Numbered from the stretch's first letter, positions 17,674-26,628 are shown. The stretch: DNA of 64,000 nucleotides from Promethearchaeota archaeon (GCA_019058295.1 JAHPZI010000019.1:1-64000); one strand, 5' to 3'. Notes: generated by a model from the letters alone, not told the origin. A program made the numbers and translations.

Positions 17674-18069
17674 ATGGTTTCAAGATTAGAAATGGTTCTC
17701 AAAGAATTAAACGAAAATGGAAATTTTCGAGCATCCCTCTTTTCTACCTCGACAGGACTTGTCTTAGCATCACAGAAAGATGAAGATGTTGACGAAAGAG
17801 TAGTCGCAGCAATGGGATCACTGTTAAGTGATGCTGCTATAAAGGCCGCAGAAGAAATGGATTTGAGTGAGCCCACAGTTATGAAAATCTTCTATAAGAA
17901 GGATTTTATTATATGTAAAAATATTGCAATTAATAGTGATACATCATTTTTATTGGCAGTTCTTTCAAAATTACCTGATTCCGATGAAGTGGAAAAATAT
18001 ATAGACCAATTGCTTCAATGGGCCATGGATAACAGTCTAGATGATTTAAAAAAACTTTCAAGTATCTAA
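17674..18069 (+). CDS. Roadblock/LC7 domain protein
   Basis: All 131 residues form one roadblock/LC7 (Robl) domain: a first helix (RLEMVLKELNEN), the hairpin FRASLFSTSTGLVLASQ, a long helix (AAMGSLLSDAAIKAAEEM), and the strands VMKIFYKKDFIICKNIAIN and TSFLLAVLSK, then a last helix. In eukaryotes and bacteria such domains dimerise and regulate small GTPases (for example Ragulator, MglB). Asgard genomes carry many. The GTPase genes in this window are likely types of partner, but none is adjacent. GCGAGGT about 10 nt ahead supports the ATG. Confidence 0.88.
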   Translation: MVSRLEMVLKELNENGNFRASLFSTSTGLVLASQKDEDVDERVVAAMGSLLSDAAIKAAEEMDLSEPTVMKIFYKKDFIICKNIAINSDTSFLLAVLSKLPDSDEVEKYIDQLLQWAMDNSLDDLKKLSSI

Positions 18070-18153
18070 TATCTTAATAATTTTTACGTGTCTATTTATT
18101 CCTAATAATTATTTTTCCATATTCTAATTCCTTTTATATTTCATAACTATAAC

Positions 18154-18161
18154 TTATAAAA
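18154..18161 (+). promoter_or_regulatory. TATA box for a near-leaderless transcript
   Basis: TTATAAAA centred about 27 nt upstream of the ATG at 18185 matches an archaeal TATA box. Initiation about 25 nt downstream would place the 5' end of the mRNA almost at the start codon. No ribosome-binding site is seen, which agrees with a leaderless message. Confidence 0.5.
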
Positions 18162-18184
18162 GTAATAGTTTCGTTTGAAGAATT

Positions 18185-19222
18185 ATGAAGGCTGCTTTTA
18201 TAAATAACCATGGAGATTTGGAACAAATTCAATTTGGAGAACTTGATATTCCTAAGATAGGTCCAAATGAAGTTCTAATTGAGAGTAAATTTAGTGCATT
18301 AAACCACTTAGATATATTTGTTGTAAGGGGATGGCCGGGATTAAAGCTGACTATGCCTCATGTAATCGGAGCTGATGGGTGTGGAGTCATAAAGGAAGTC
18401 GGATCCGCAGTTACAGATGTATCTGAAGGTGATAGAATTACAATTAATCCTGGTATCAGCTGTGGAAAATGTGAAATGTGTCTTTCCGGACAACAAGTGT
18501 TTTGTAGATCATTTTCTATTAAAGGAGAGCATCAATGGGGTACTTTCGCAGAATATTTTAAAATGCCTGAAATTAATGTTTTAAAAATACCCGACGCATA
18601 TCCTTTCGATAAAGCAGCTGCTGCACCATTAACTTTTTTGACTGCATGGAGAATGCTTAGAACACAAGCGAACGTGAAACCTGATGAATTTGTATTTATC
18701 CATGGAGCGGGAGGAGGTGTAGCCACAGCAGCTATACAAATTGCTAAATATTTAGGAGCAAAAGTGATCACAACAACAAGTACATCTGAAAAGATCGAGA
18801 AAGCAAAAGAATTGGGAGCAGATCATGTTATCAATTATAAAGAAATGAAAGATTATAGTAAATATGTTTTTATTGATTTAACAAAAAGACGAGGAATTGA
18901 TGTTGTTATAGATAATGTTGGACAAACTACTTTTCCAACAAGTGTACGCTTATTAAGACCTGGTGGTCGTTTGGTTACATGCGGAGCAACAACAGGACCT
19001 AAAGCAGAAATTATGATCAATCAAATATTTTGGAAACAACTCGAAATAAAAGGGTCAACTATGGCAAATCAAGGTGAATTCCGTGAAGTAATGAAGCTGG
19101 TTTTAGATGGAAAGATAACTCCTATTATTGATAAAATTTTTCCATTAGAACAAGCGAGAGATGCTGAAAAGTATTTAAATGACGCAAACAAGTTTGGAAA
19201 GGTATTATTAAAAATTGATTAA
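18185..19222 (+). CDS. Zinc-type MDR alcohol dehydrogenase/quinone reductase-like protein
   Basis: This medium-chain dehydrogenase has GADGCGVIKEVGSAV and the Rossmann motif HGAGGGVATAAIQIAKYLGA for NAD(P). The structural zinc lobe is complete with Cys-93, 96, 99 and 107. The usual catalytic-zinc Cys is Asn-40 (in ALNHLDIF), although His-59 is kept. That points to a quinone-reductase or enoyl-reductase type reaction, or to an altered metal site, more than to a classical alcohol dehydrogenase. It is read from its own TATA box. The substrate is unknown. Confidence 0.85.
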   Translation: MKAAFINNHGDLEQIQFGELDIPKIGPNEVLIESKFSALNHLDIFVVRGWPGLKLTMPHVIGADGCGVIKEVGSAVTDVSEGDRITINPGISCGKCEMCLSGQQVFCRSFSIKGEHQWGTFAEYFKMPEINVLKIPDAYPFDKAAAAPLTFLTAWRMLRTQANVKPDEFVFIHGAGGGVATAAIQIAKYLGAKVITTTSTSEKIEKAKELGADHVINYKEMKDYSKYVFIDLTKRRGIDVVIDNVGQTTFPTSVRLLRPGGRLVTCGATTGPKAEIMINQIFWKQLEIKGSTMANQGEFREVMKLVLDGKITPIIDKIFPLEQARDAEKYLNDANKFGKVLLKID

Positions 19223-19228
19223 AATCTT

Positions 19229-19864
19229 TTATAATATTGATTTGAAAAAGTTAAATACTTCAAATGCCACCTCGTCTTCATGTCCCCAATAAAAATGATC
19301 CGCTCCATTAATAATTCTATATTCCTTAGGATCCTGATATGTATCATAGTGAGTTTTAAATTTATCATATCGAGCAATGTCGTCCCTATCACCTTGTAAA
19401 AATAACTTAGGTTTATCAGATTGGGATAGTTTCTTATATTTATGACCCATGAAATCCCATGGAAACGAGATTGCAGCAAATCCAACAATTTTTTCAGAAT
19501 AATTTACAGCTGAACAACCCATTGCTGCTCCATATGAATATCCGCAGATAAAGATTTTCTCAATCTTTTTTTCATTAATTAAAAAATCGACACAAGCTTT
19601 TACATCGCTTATTTCCCCTCTTCCACTTGAGTGTTCTCCGCTTGATTCTCCAACAGCCCTAAAGTTAAATCTTAAACTTGAAATATTATTTTTAATAAAA
19701 ATATTAAAGACTCCTGTAACTACGTTGTTCCACATATTTCCTCCAAACTGCGGATGTGGATGACAGATAATTATTGCTGAATCTTCTACTGTTTTTGATG
19801 GGTAATATTCTGCCTCAAGTTTAATATTTTCATTAATTATAAATATTTTTTCTGTTCCTACCAT
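19229..19864 (-). CDS. Alpha/beta hydrolase (dienelactone hydrolase-like)
   Basis: The nucleophile elbow GYSYG places Ser-110, and the later motifs GDRDD and GADHFYWGH supply the Asp and His of the triad. The N-terminal HPHPQFGGNMWNN is typical of the COG2945 group of small hydrolases. The 211-residue length fits. It is convergent with the dehydrogenase gene (6 nt between the stops) and divergent from nadC, sharing a short promoter region. It is probably a cytoplasmic esterase or thioesterase; the substrate is unknown. Confidence 0.85.
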   Translation of the reverse strand: MVGTEKIFIINENIKLEAEYYPSKTVEDSAIIICHPHPQFGGNMWNNVVTGVFNIFIKNNISSLRFNFRAVGESSGEHSSGRGEISDVKACVDFLINEKKIEKIFICGYSYGAAMGCSAVNYSEKIVGFAAISFPWDFMGHKYKKLSQSDKPKLFLQGDRDDIARYDKFKTHYDTYQDPKEYRIINGADHFYWGHEDEVAFEVFNFFKSIL

Positions 19865-19921
19865 AATTTTATTTATTTGTTGATCTTATTAAAATTAAGG
19901 CATAAAAGAGTGTTGGGAAGA

Positions 19922-20776
19922 ATGAGCTATAATAGATTCATATTAGAGAAGAAATTAAAGGAATATTTAGAAGAAGATTGTCAATTTCAAGACGTAAGTT
20001 CAAGTTTTATACCGGAAGATGCTGAAAGTTCGGCGAAAATTAAAGCAAAAAGTAATGGATATATTTCCGGACTGGAGGAATTAGAAATTTTATTCGAACT
20101 ATTGGAAATTACCATAGATCTCAAGAAAAAAGATGGAGACGAAATTAAAAAAGGCGATATAATAGCAGAATTAAAAGGAAATGCAAAAAAAATATTAATC
20201 GGAGAGAGAGTTGGGCTTAACCTCCTAACACATATGAGCGCAATTACGACAACTACACGAAAATTTGTAAATATTATTGAAGAGACGGGAAAAAACGTGA
20301 GGATAGCAGCAACAAGAAAAACTATTCCAGGTCTTCGAATTTTTGAAAAGCGAGCTGTTGATTTAGGTGGCGGAGATACACACCGTTTCTCTCTAGATGA
20401 TATGATACTTTTAAAAGACACTCATTTAAGATATTATACAGGAGATGTCGCAGATCTTTTAAAGGATGTAAAAAAGAAGGCAAGCTTTTCTAAAAAAATA
20501 GAAATTGAAATTGAAAAAGTAGAAGATGCTATAGTTGCGGCAAAAAATGGCGCAGACATTATAATGCTAGATAATATGAGTCCTATTAAGGTAGAAGACG
20601 CAATAAATTCACTAAAAAATAACAAATTAAGGGATAAAGTAATTATTGAAGTTTCAGGAAGTATAAAATCAGAAAATCTCATCGACTATCTACATTCAGA
20701 GCCAGACGTAATAAGTACTAGTGAATTGACATTATTCCCCTCTGAACACGTAGATTTTTCGCTTCGGTTTGATTAA
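19922..20776 (+). CDS. nadC: Nicotinate-nucleotide pyrophosphorylase (quinolinate phosphoribosyltransferase)
   Basis: The motifs GERVGLNLLTHMSAITTTT, TRKTIPGLRIFEKRAV and GGGDTHRFSLDDMILLKDTH are the NadC active-site blocks, and SGSIKSENLIDY is the phosphate loop. The enzyme makes nicotinate mononucleotide from quinolinate and PRPP. I chose the ATG at 19922, preceded by GGGAAGA, over a TTG at 19877, because the residues between do not resemble the family. A ModD-type paralogue is the main alternative. nadA and nadB are not in the window. Confidence 0.88.
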   Translation: MSYNRFILEKKLKEYLEEDCQFQDVSSSFIPEDAESSAKIKAKSNGYISGLEELEILFELLEITIDLKKKDGDEIKKGDIIAELKGNAKKILIGERVGLNLLTHMSAITTTTRKFVNIIEETGKNVRIAATRKTIPGLRIFEKRAVDLGGGDTHRFSLDDMILLKDTHLRYYTGDVADLLKDVKKKASFSKKIEIEIEKVEDAIVAAKNGADIIMLDNMSPIKVEDAINSLKNNKLRDKVIIEVSGSIKSENLIDYLHSEPDVISTSELTLFPSEHVDFSLRFD

Positions 20777-20787
20777 ATTTATTAAAT

Positions 20788-21180
20788 TCATTCAATGACT
20801 AATTCGTGAATAGAACAAATAACATCTTTTATTTTAGCTAGTGAATTCTTTAAATCCTTTATAAGACCAAATTCTCCCACAGCTAAGATGACTTCAATTT
20901 TCTTCTCAGCGATGCGCCAATCTGTCGCTGTTTTTATTATTTGGCGAAATTTAGAATAAATTTCAGATATTTGATCAATAATCACTTCTTTGAACGGATA
21001 GACTAAACTAATAGTCGTTATTTTATATCCTTCTTTCTTATCGAATTTTTCTTGGTTTTCAATGAAATTAACGATAGCACCTCTTAGAGCTTCACTTTTA
21101 GAGTTAAAACCACTTAAAGTGCGAATTTTTTCGAATCTTTCTAATAACTCGTCACTCACTTGCAATGATATTATCGGCAT
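20788..21180 (-). CDS. Ribbon-helix-helix regulator with NikR-like C-terminal domain
   Basis: Residues 1-45 (ISLQVSDELLERFEKIRTL then FNSKSEALRGAIVNFIE) are a ribbon-helix-helix DNA-binding domain. The rest has the ferredoxin-like ACT order of the NikR sensor domain, with TTISLVYPFKE as its first strand. The His and Cys residues that bind nickel in NikR are not at their positions, so it probably senses something else. It faces nadC, with the stops 11 nt apart. It is likely a dimeric or tetrameric repressor; the target is unknown. Confidence 0.78.
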   Translation of the reverse strand: MPIISLQVSDELLERFEKIRTLSGFNSKSEALRGAIVNFIENQEKFDKKEGYKITTISLVYPFKEVIIDQISEIYSKFRQIIKTATDWRIAEKKIEVILAVGEFGLIKDLKNSLAKIKDVICSIHELVIE

Positions 21181-21243
21181 TATAAACTCATTAAGGAAAT
21201 GCTTGTAAATAAGTTTTATTCTGAATTTATTATAAAAAAAATT

Positions 21244-22323
21244 TTATTTTGGTTCTTTTCTTGGTATTCTTTCATCAATAGGCAACAGAGGAGTAAATTT
21301 TTTATGTGGTTCTAATTGATACCAATATGCTGTTGATGAATAGTCATCCGAACGCTGATTAGCATGGCCATGTTCGATTTTAACTTTAATATTTTTATGG
21401 AAGTAGATGGGATCTTCTATATGATATCTGTAATAAGACATGTACCTCCATTGTTTTTTACCGGATAATATGATACCAAAATATGGAGAACAATAATACT
21501 GTGTGGGACACCATGCTGTACAGAAATAATCTTCTGTACCAGTGCCATAAATCTTTATTTCTCCATCATCTATCTCTATGTAATCATCGCCCTCTCCAGG
21601 CCAATTGATCCTAGCCACCAGTTTCTTCTTATCATGTTTCTTCGTATCAAATAAATTATGTATGTCTAAATGACATCCTACATAATGACCTTCTCCCTCA
21701 GCCTCTAATATTAAATAATCATTCTCATGTGTCGGATTCTTTTTATGATGTTTCTGGATTCTACGAGCCGTTTCGTAATTATCTCCTGGACATTCTTTTA
21801 CTCTGTTCCAAAATACATGAAACCTTCCATAATTATCATCTAATTCAGGATATTCTTCATAATCAATATAAAAATAGCAGATTAGATGCGCATCTGTTTC
21901 ATTGTCAACTTCAATTCTTGCATTGTCTGAAAATGGCATTGGAAAAAAACAATTGAAACTTTTACCATCTTGAGGTGCCATAGCAAGTGGTAAACTCCAA
22001 AAATTTTTAGTTTTACCATGCCCCATTCCAAAAAAATCTCCAATGGGGCACTCCACAGAGGGGTTCTCTTCGTTATCCCACCACATCCGAATTACAATTT
22101 TTCTTAAGTAATCGCGATCTCTCGAGGCGAGTGTCATCCATATATGCTTTATGCATCCAGCTCCACTAATATTACATATTTCATGTTTTTGCATTGCTTC
22201 TATCAAGTGAAAATCTACATTTGCTCCAGTTTTATCATAACTCGAAATTCGCTTTCTTTTAAAATTTTTTCTTATTCTTGCTAAATTTGCCAATGAATTT
22301 GGACCAATATTCATGTTAATCAA
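21244..22323 (-). CDS. GH172 (DUF2961) glycoside hydrolase
   Basis: The DUF2961 core is clear: WPGEGDDYIEIDD at 241-253 and GTGTEDYF at 260-267, where the conserved Glu is a catalytic candidate, plus the N-terminal block GAGCIKHIWMTLAS. Characterised members of GH172 cleave alpha-D-fructofuranosides or alpha-D-arabinofuranosides and act as oligomers. No signal peptide is seen, so it probably acts in the cytoplasm. The following genes (sulfatase, isomerase, aldolase) suggest a sugar degradation locus. The furanoside specificity here is inferred from the family. Confidence 0.82.
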   Translation of the reverse strand: MINMNIGPNSLANLARIRKNFKRKRISSYDKTGANVDFHLIEAMQKHEICNISGAGCIKHIWMTLASRDRDYLRKIVIRMWWDNEENPSVECPIGDFFGMGHGKTKNFWSLPLAMAPQDGKSFNCFFPMPFSDNARIEVDNETDAHLICYFYIDYEEYPELDDNYGRFHVFWNRVKECPGDNYETARRIQKHHKKNPTHENDYLILEAEGEGHYVGCHLDIHNLFDTKKHDKKKLVARINWPGEGDDYIEIDDGEIKIYGTGTEDYFCTAWCPTQYYCSPYFGIILSGKKQWRYMSYYRYHIEDPIYFHKNIKVKIEHGHANQRSDDYSSTAYWYQLEPHKKFTPLLPIDERIPRKEPK

Positions 22324-22418
22324 ATTATTTATTTTGTTGTAGAATGATTATAATTTATCTGTAATAATACTATCCATTCCATCAAGTGGATAATATTATG
22401 AAAAAAATAAAAAGGAAT

Positions 22419-22465
22419 TATTTTTTTCTCATTCCTCTATTAACATTAGCCTTTCAAATTGTTCG
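22419..22465 (-). pseudogene. Duplicated tail of the sulfatase gene
   Basis: These 47 nt match 23370-23416 at 44 positions, by direct reading. On the reverse strand both copies end in the same peptide: EQFERLMLIEK in the sulfatase and EQFERLMLIEE here, each followed by TGA and a T-rich tail. Only about 14 codons remain before a stop closes the frame. A membrane-protein gene lies between the two copies. Confidence 0.75.
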
Positions 22466-22513
22466 GCATCATCTTAAAAAGACTAAATTCAAATGATTTC
22501 TATTGAATAAAAA

Positions 22514-22521
22514 CTTAAATA
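22514..22521 (+). promoter_or_regulatory. TATA-like box upstream of a membrane-protein gene
   Basis: CTTAAATA lies about 27 nt before the ATG at 22545. With archaeal spacing the transcript would begin at or just before the start codon, so the message is probably leaderless. No Shine-Dalgarno sequence is present. Confidence 0.4.
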
Positions 22522-22544
22522 TCAGATAAATTTAATAAATATTC

Positions 22545-23294
22545 ATGGATCTAAATTTTTTTCAAACTGTTCAAGGAATATGTGCTTTAATCTTTGTTAT
22601 TTTCACTTTTATTTTAGCATTAATAATTATTATAAAATATTTTGAATTTAAAGATTTTAAACTTCTTCTCGTAGGAACCGCGATTATTGGGTTATCGATG
22701 CCCTATGTTCCGGATTCAATAATGTTTTTCATTATAGTTTCCACACAAGGTAATCTTTCTGATGCTTACTATCTTGAAACCCTTATTATTTTAGTTGCTG
22801 TAACTACATTTATCTCCTCGATAAGTGTCTTCTGTTGGGTATACGCCATCGCAGAATTTATTGGATTAGACAAAACAAAACAGAAAAAAGTTCTTTTACT
22901 ATACACTGTGGCGATGATCGTTTTCTTTGTCCTCTATTTTACATTTTTAATAATTGATATCAGAGTCGTTACTTATTTCCACGGACCCTTTGATTATCAA
23001 TGGGGGTTGTTAGCGATAATTTATTTTATTACAGTATTATTTATATTACTCATAGGGGCTTTAATCTTTGTAGGAATAGCAATTAAGACGCAAAATCCCG
23101 AAGCAAAATTAAAAGCAAAATTTTTACTAATTGGATCTGTATCCTATATCATTGCGACCATTCTCCCATTTTTCGTATATACCATAGAAATGTTAATTAT
23201 ATCAAGAATAATTCTAATTATTTGCTCAATTTTAATTTATATAGGATTTATCCTTCCAGATTCATTGAAAAAGAGATGGCTTAAACAAACTTAA
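22545..23294 (+). CDS. Seven-helix membrane protein of unknown function
   Basis: The 249 residues contain about seven strongly hydrophobic helices with short charged loops (for example GLDKTKQKK and TQNPEAKLKAK). The order resembles the 7TM sensor region found at the N-terminus of some histidine kinases, but no cytoplasmic output domain follows. No retinal-type Lys pattern is convincing. It is the only forward-strand gene in a reverse-strand block, and it lies between two copies of the sulfatase 3' end, so it probably entered this place later than its neighbours. Confidence 0.7.
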   Translation: MDLNFFQTVQGICALIFVIFTFILALIIIIKYFEFKDFKLLLVGTAIIGLSMPYVPDSIMFFIIVSTQGNLSDAYYLETLIILVAVTTFISSISVFCWVYAIAEFIGLDKTKQKKVLLLYTVAMIVFFVLYFTFLIIDIRVVTYFHGPFDYQWGLLAIIYFITVLFILLIGALIFVGIAIKTQNPEAKLKAKFLLIGSVSYIIATILPFFVYTIEMLIISRIILIICSILIYIGFILPDSLKKRWLKQT

Positions 23295-23379
23295 TTGTTT
23301 TTCTAATTATAATCTTGTTACATCATAGATCAATTAGTTCATCATAAATAAATAAATAAATAAAAGATCTATTTTTTTC

Positions 23380-24999
23380 TCATTTCTCTATTAACATTAA
23401 CCTTTCAAATTGTTCAGGGGGACAGCCTTCCTTCTTTAATATATCTCTCATTTTTTGAATCATATTCTGTTCCAGTTCTTTATAATCTTCGTTATCTGCA
23501 AGATTATTCTGGAAATTAGGATCTTCTTTGCGATTGAATAAGTAATTTTGTTTTTGCCCCTTACTATCTACCATTGAAGATAAAAAAACTGATGGGATAG
23601 GGATCTTCCATTGGGGGAAAACCACACCTGGAATGAAAAATCCAGTATCAACTTGTTTTGCTAATTGGGCAACCATATTTTCTGCCACTTCATATTTGAT
23701 CTTAACTCCAAGAACTTCACCTAAATTACTTATAACGCTAGGAGACATGAACATAGAAAAGCTTGAAGAATACCAATGAAGAGGTTTTTTAGCATTAAAA
23801 CCACGGATATAAGTTGTATCCCATGTAGTTAGATGACAGCCAGTTCCGAATATTCCATATAATATATAATCTCTAATTGATTTCTCATCTCCACTCAAAA
23901 CAGGTAATAAAGATTTTCCATCAACCATAGCAGAATCGTCTTTTTCCGCACCTAAGGCATGTAAAATAGTAGCTCGAAGGTCCACAATTGTAGAAAAAGT
24001 TGATGATATTCTTTTCTTTCCATCCATTTCAGGATGATAAATAATTAAAGGAATATTACCTACATCTTCAAAAATGGGATGACCTTTTGCAAATTGTTTG
24101 ATCTTTTTCTCTGGCTCAGCAAGTGCATGTCCATGATCAGCTGTAAGTATTACCATTGTATTTTCCCAGAGATTATATTGATCCATTTTATCCCATAAGT
24201 TACCTAACCATCTATCTACCATGGTAACTTTTCCTTTATATTGGTTCCTTATAAAATCTAATTCTTCGTTTGAAGTATTCTTCATAAATTTAGTTAAAGT
24301 TTTTCTGTCTTGGTAAGGAGGCCAGCAAGTGAAATCTTCATTATATGGACCATACATAGATCGATATGGCTCAGGAACATAGAAAGGCTCGTGAGGATCA
24401 AAACTTTCGATATGAAGAAAGAATTTTTCATGAGAATGATTTTTATCCAACCAATCACAAGCAGATTGCATTATTTTCGGTCCATGAAAGTCTTCTTCCC
24501 CCTTATAATGTTTTACATTTCTATAATACTGGAGAGCTCCTGTTTTTGAAGACCTCCATTTTAATATAGATTTTACCCAACCGGGGTAATTTACTTCATC
24601 TTCTAAAGGTTCAGTACTTGCTGTGTCCATCTCATGTCCTCTAATGAGATCAGTATACATATAATTCTCATGATATCCATGAACTAAGCCTGCTTGTTCC
24701 CAATAATGGTAGTGATCAGTAATTAAAGCCGTTACAGCTCCTAGCTTTCTTGCTTCTAAGGGTAATGGGCGATCAAAGGGCTCCATACTTCCCCAAAACC
24801 TCCAGAGAAATTCATTTTTCCTTCCAGAAAAAAGCTCTCTACGGGCAGGCATGCAGGGTGCGGAGCATAGAAAATGATTCTCAAATACCACCCCTTTATC
24901 AGCAAGTTTTTGCATATTTTTAGTATCCACTTGCTGATTGCCATAAGGCTCAATATAAGACTTGTTTAAACTATCAAAAAGAATAAAAATAACATTCAT
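23380..24999 (-). CDS. Sulfatase
   Basis: The formylglycine motif CxPxR is present as CMPAR with Cys-49, after SAP, which is the site modified by sulfatase-maturing enzymes. The N-terminal metal Asp is in FILFDSLNKSY, where the usual second Asp is Ser. A later metal motif is TADHGHALAEP. The length of 539 residues is normal for type I sulfatases. No signal peptide is visible, suggesting a cytoplasmic enzyme acting on imported sulfated sugars. No maturase gene is in the window. Its last 47 nt are repeated at 22419-22465. Confidence 0.9.
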   Translation of the reverse strand: MNVIFILFDSLNKSYIEPYGNQQVDTKNMQKLADKGVVFENHFLCSAPCMPARRELFSGRKNEFLWRFWGSMEPFDRPLPLEARKLGAVTALITDHYHYWEQAGLVHGYHENYMYTDLIRGHEMDTASTEPLEDEVNYPGWVKSILKWRSSKTGALQYYRNVKHYKGEEDFHGPKIMQSACDWLDKNHSHEKFFLHIESFDPHEPFYVPEPYRSMYGPYNEDFTCWPPYQDRKTLTKFMKNTSNEELDFIRNQYKGKVTMVDRWLGNLWDKMDQYNLWENTMVILTADHGHALAEPEKKIKQFAKGHPIFEDVGNIPLIIYHPEMDGKKRISSTFSTIVDLRATILHALGAEKDDSAMVDGKSLLPVLSGDEKSIRDYILYGIFGTGCHLTTWDTTYIRGFNAKKPLHWYSSSFSMFMSPSVISNLGEVLGVKIKYEVAENMVAQLAKQVDTGFFIPGVVFPQWKIPIPSVFLSSMVDSKGQKQNYLFNRKEDPNFQNNLADNEDYKELEQNMIQKMRDILKKEGCPPEQFERLMLIEK

Positions 25000-25102
25000 A
25001 GTTATATCTGATATTTTGAATTATTTAAGTCTTTAAAATTACTTAGAAAATATATTTATTACATTTATTTAAATTAAGAAGAACTCCTTTTTTTTCATTT
25101 AT

Positions 25103-25948
25103 TTATAAGAATTTTTGGATAAATTCTATACTTTGTGTCAAATCTTCAGCAGAAGATAGTTCCACGATTAATGGGCCTTTATAGTTGTACTCCTTTACTA
25201 TCTTAAATATTTCGTCAAAATTAATTTCTCCTGAGCCTAAAGCAGGATGACTATCCTTTTCTTTATCATTATTATCGACTAAATGAATATTTTTGATGAT
25301 TTTACTGAGTTTCTCCCATAGATAACTAACATCCAAATCGTTTGTCCATCCGTGTGAAGTGTCATAACATAAGAAAAGATCGTTTCTATTTACAGCAGAA
25401 AAGAATTTTTCAATTTCTTTTTCTTTTAATAACATTAAGACATTTTTAGGCATATTTTCCATACAAACCATAACATCTAAATCAGTTACAGCATCTAGAA
25501 GTTTATTTACTGCTTTTATTAATTGGTTTGTATTGGAATTCTTAATAGAATTTATTAGGAAGTTGGCGACTCCTGGATGAATAACCATGATTTGAGCATC
25601 AATTTCTTGGCATATTTCTGCGGTTTCTATATAAAATTCTACGGACGCTTGAGAGATTTTATTGTTGTGAGAACACATACCCATATCTATAAAAGGTCCG
25701 TGCACTTGTTTTTTAATATTTGAAAATGAATTACACATGTCGATAAACTTTTGTCTTTTTTCACTCGTTAAAATTTCTGGAGGATCTAAGACAATTTCAC
25801 ATATCTTATTATCGTTTTCTTCAGCAAATTTAAAACAGGATTCAGTAGCATCAAACAGTAAATTATATAAATTTTTAAATTTTCCTGACAACCCCAGATC
25901 TACAAGAAAACCAAGAGAACTGATACCTAATTCCATTAATATCAACAC
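25103..25948 (-). CDS. TIM-barrel sugar isomerase/epimerase-like protein (AP endonuclease family 2 fold)
   Basis: The text CEIVLDPPEI, VHGPFIDMGMCSHN, MVIHPGVANF, VCMENMPKN, CYDTSHGWTN and IHLVDNNDKEKDSHPALGSG follows the order of metal-binding strands in xylose-isomerase-like TIM barrels (Pfam AP_endonuc_2). Glu, His, Asp and Glu ligands are in place. The fold is shared by endonuclease IV and sugar isomerases. With an aldolase gene 8 nt upstream and a sulfatase next to it, sugar isomerisation is more likely than DNA repair. Confidence 0.82.
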   Translation of the reverse strand: MLILMELGISSLGFLVDLGLSGKFKNLYNLLFDATESCFKFAEENDNKICEIVLDPPEILTSEKRQKFIDMCNSFSNIKKQVHGPFIDMGMCSHNNKISQASVEFYIETAEICQEIDAQIMVIHPGVANFLINSIKNSNTNQLIKAVNKLLDAVTDLDVMVCMENMPKNVLMLLKEKEIEKFFSAVNRNDLFLCYDTSHGWTNDLDVSYLWEKLSKIIKNIHLVDNNDKEKDSHPALGSGEINFDEIFKIVKEYNYKGPLIVELSSAEDLTQSIEFIQKFL

Positions 25949-25956
25949 GTATTTTT

Positions 25957-26628
25957 TTATTTCAGCATTTTCCGTGGATAATTCGCAAAAAGGCTATTAA
26001 ATAATTTCTTAAATCTATCACATTGATCTTCTGGAATAATTTTTGGGTCCCCAACTTGTAAAGCTCCCCAATACACTTTTGCAAGTTTTTCAATTAATTC
26101 CGCAAATTTGACAGCATGTTCCACTGACTTTCCGCAAACAATTACTCCATGATTCGCTATAAGAGCGCCATTTTTTATTCCCAATGCTTTAAGTGCTGAT
26201 TGACCAATCTTTTCTGTATGCGCTTCCCCTGGAGGAGATATATCAACGGCCCCACCTAGGAATGCCACTTGTTCTTCCATTATTATAGGAATACTCATTT
26301 GATTAACTGAAAGCATTGTAGCATAGGTTGAATGAGTATGTATGACTGAGTGAACCTTTGGACGCGATTCGTAAATCATTGTATGCATTATTGCCTCTGT
26401 AGATGGCAACTTACCTTTACTTAAAGGAGTTCCATCAAATTTCATGTGGACAACTTGATCTTCTGTTAAAATTTCGTAATTATTAAACGAAGGAGTTATA
26501 AAGAACTCTTCTTTTTTTCCGTTTCTTACACTTACATTCCCTTCTCCAAAATCAACTAATCCTTTATTAAAGATGGCTTTAGCTCCTTTAACAACTTCAG
26601 CCCGATATAGTACTTCTTTTTCTGCCAT
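25957..26628 (-). CDS. Class II aldolase/adducin-family protein (fuculose-phosphate aldolase-like)
   Basis: The zinc motif HTHSTYATMLS, the acidic residue in PSTEAIMHTMIYESRP and the third His in LIANHGVIVCGKSVEHA are in the right order. The N-terminal DFGEGNVSVRNGKKEEFFIT is the substrate phosphate loop of the family. Members split fuculose-, rhamnulose- or ribulose-type phosphates or epimerise them. The isomerase-like gene follows 8 nt downstream on the same strand, so the two probably act in one short sugar pathway. Confidence 0.85.
   Translation of the reverse strand: MAEKEVLYRAEVVKGAKAIFNKGLVDFGEGNVSVRNGKKEEFFITPSFNNYEILTEDQVVHMKFDGTPLSKGKLPSTEAIMHTMIYESRPKVHSVIHTHSTYATMLSVNQMSIPIIMEEQVAFLGGAVDISPPGEAHTEKIGQSALKALGIKNGALIANHGVIVCGKSVEHAVKFAELIEKLAKVYWGALQVGDPKIIPEDQCDRFKKLFNSLFANYPRKMLK

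Noticed and set aside
22545..23294. Microbial or heliorhodopsin
   Set aside because: Seven helices are present but the retinal-binding Lys region of helix 7 is not convincing.
24310..24569. Forward frames inside the sulfatase gene
   Set aside because: They are antisense to a well-supported coding region and have no family-like sequence.
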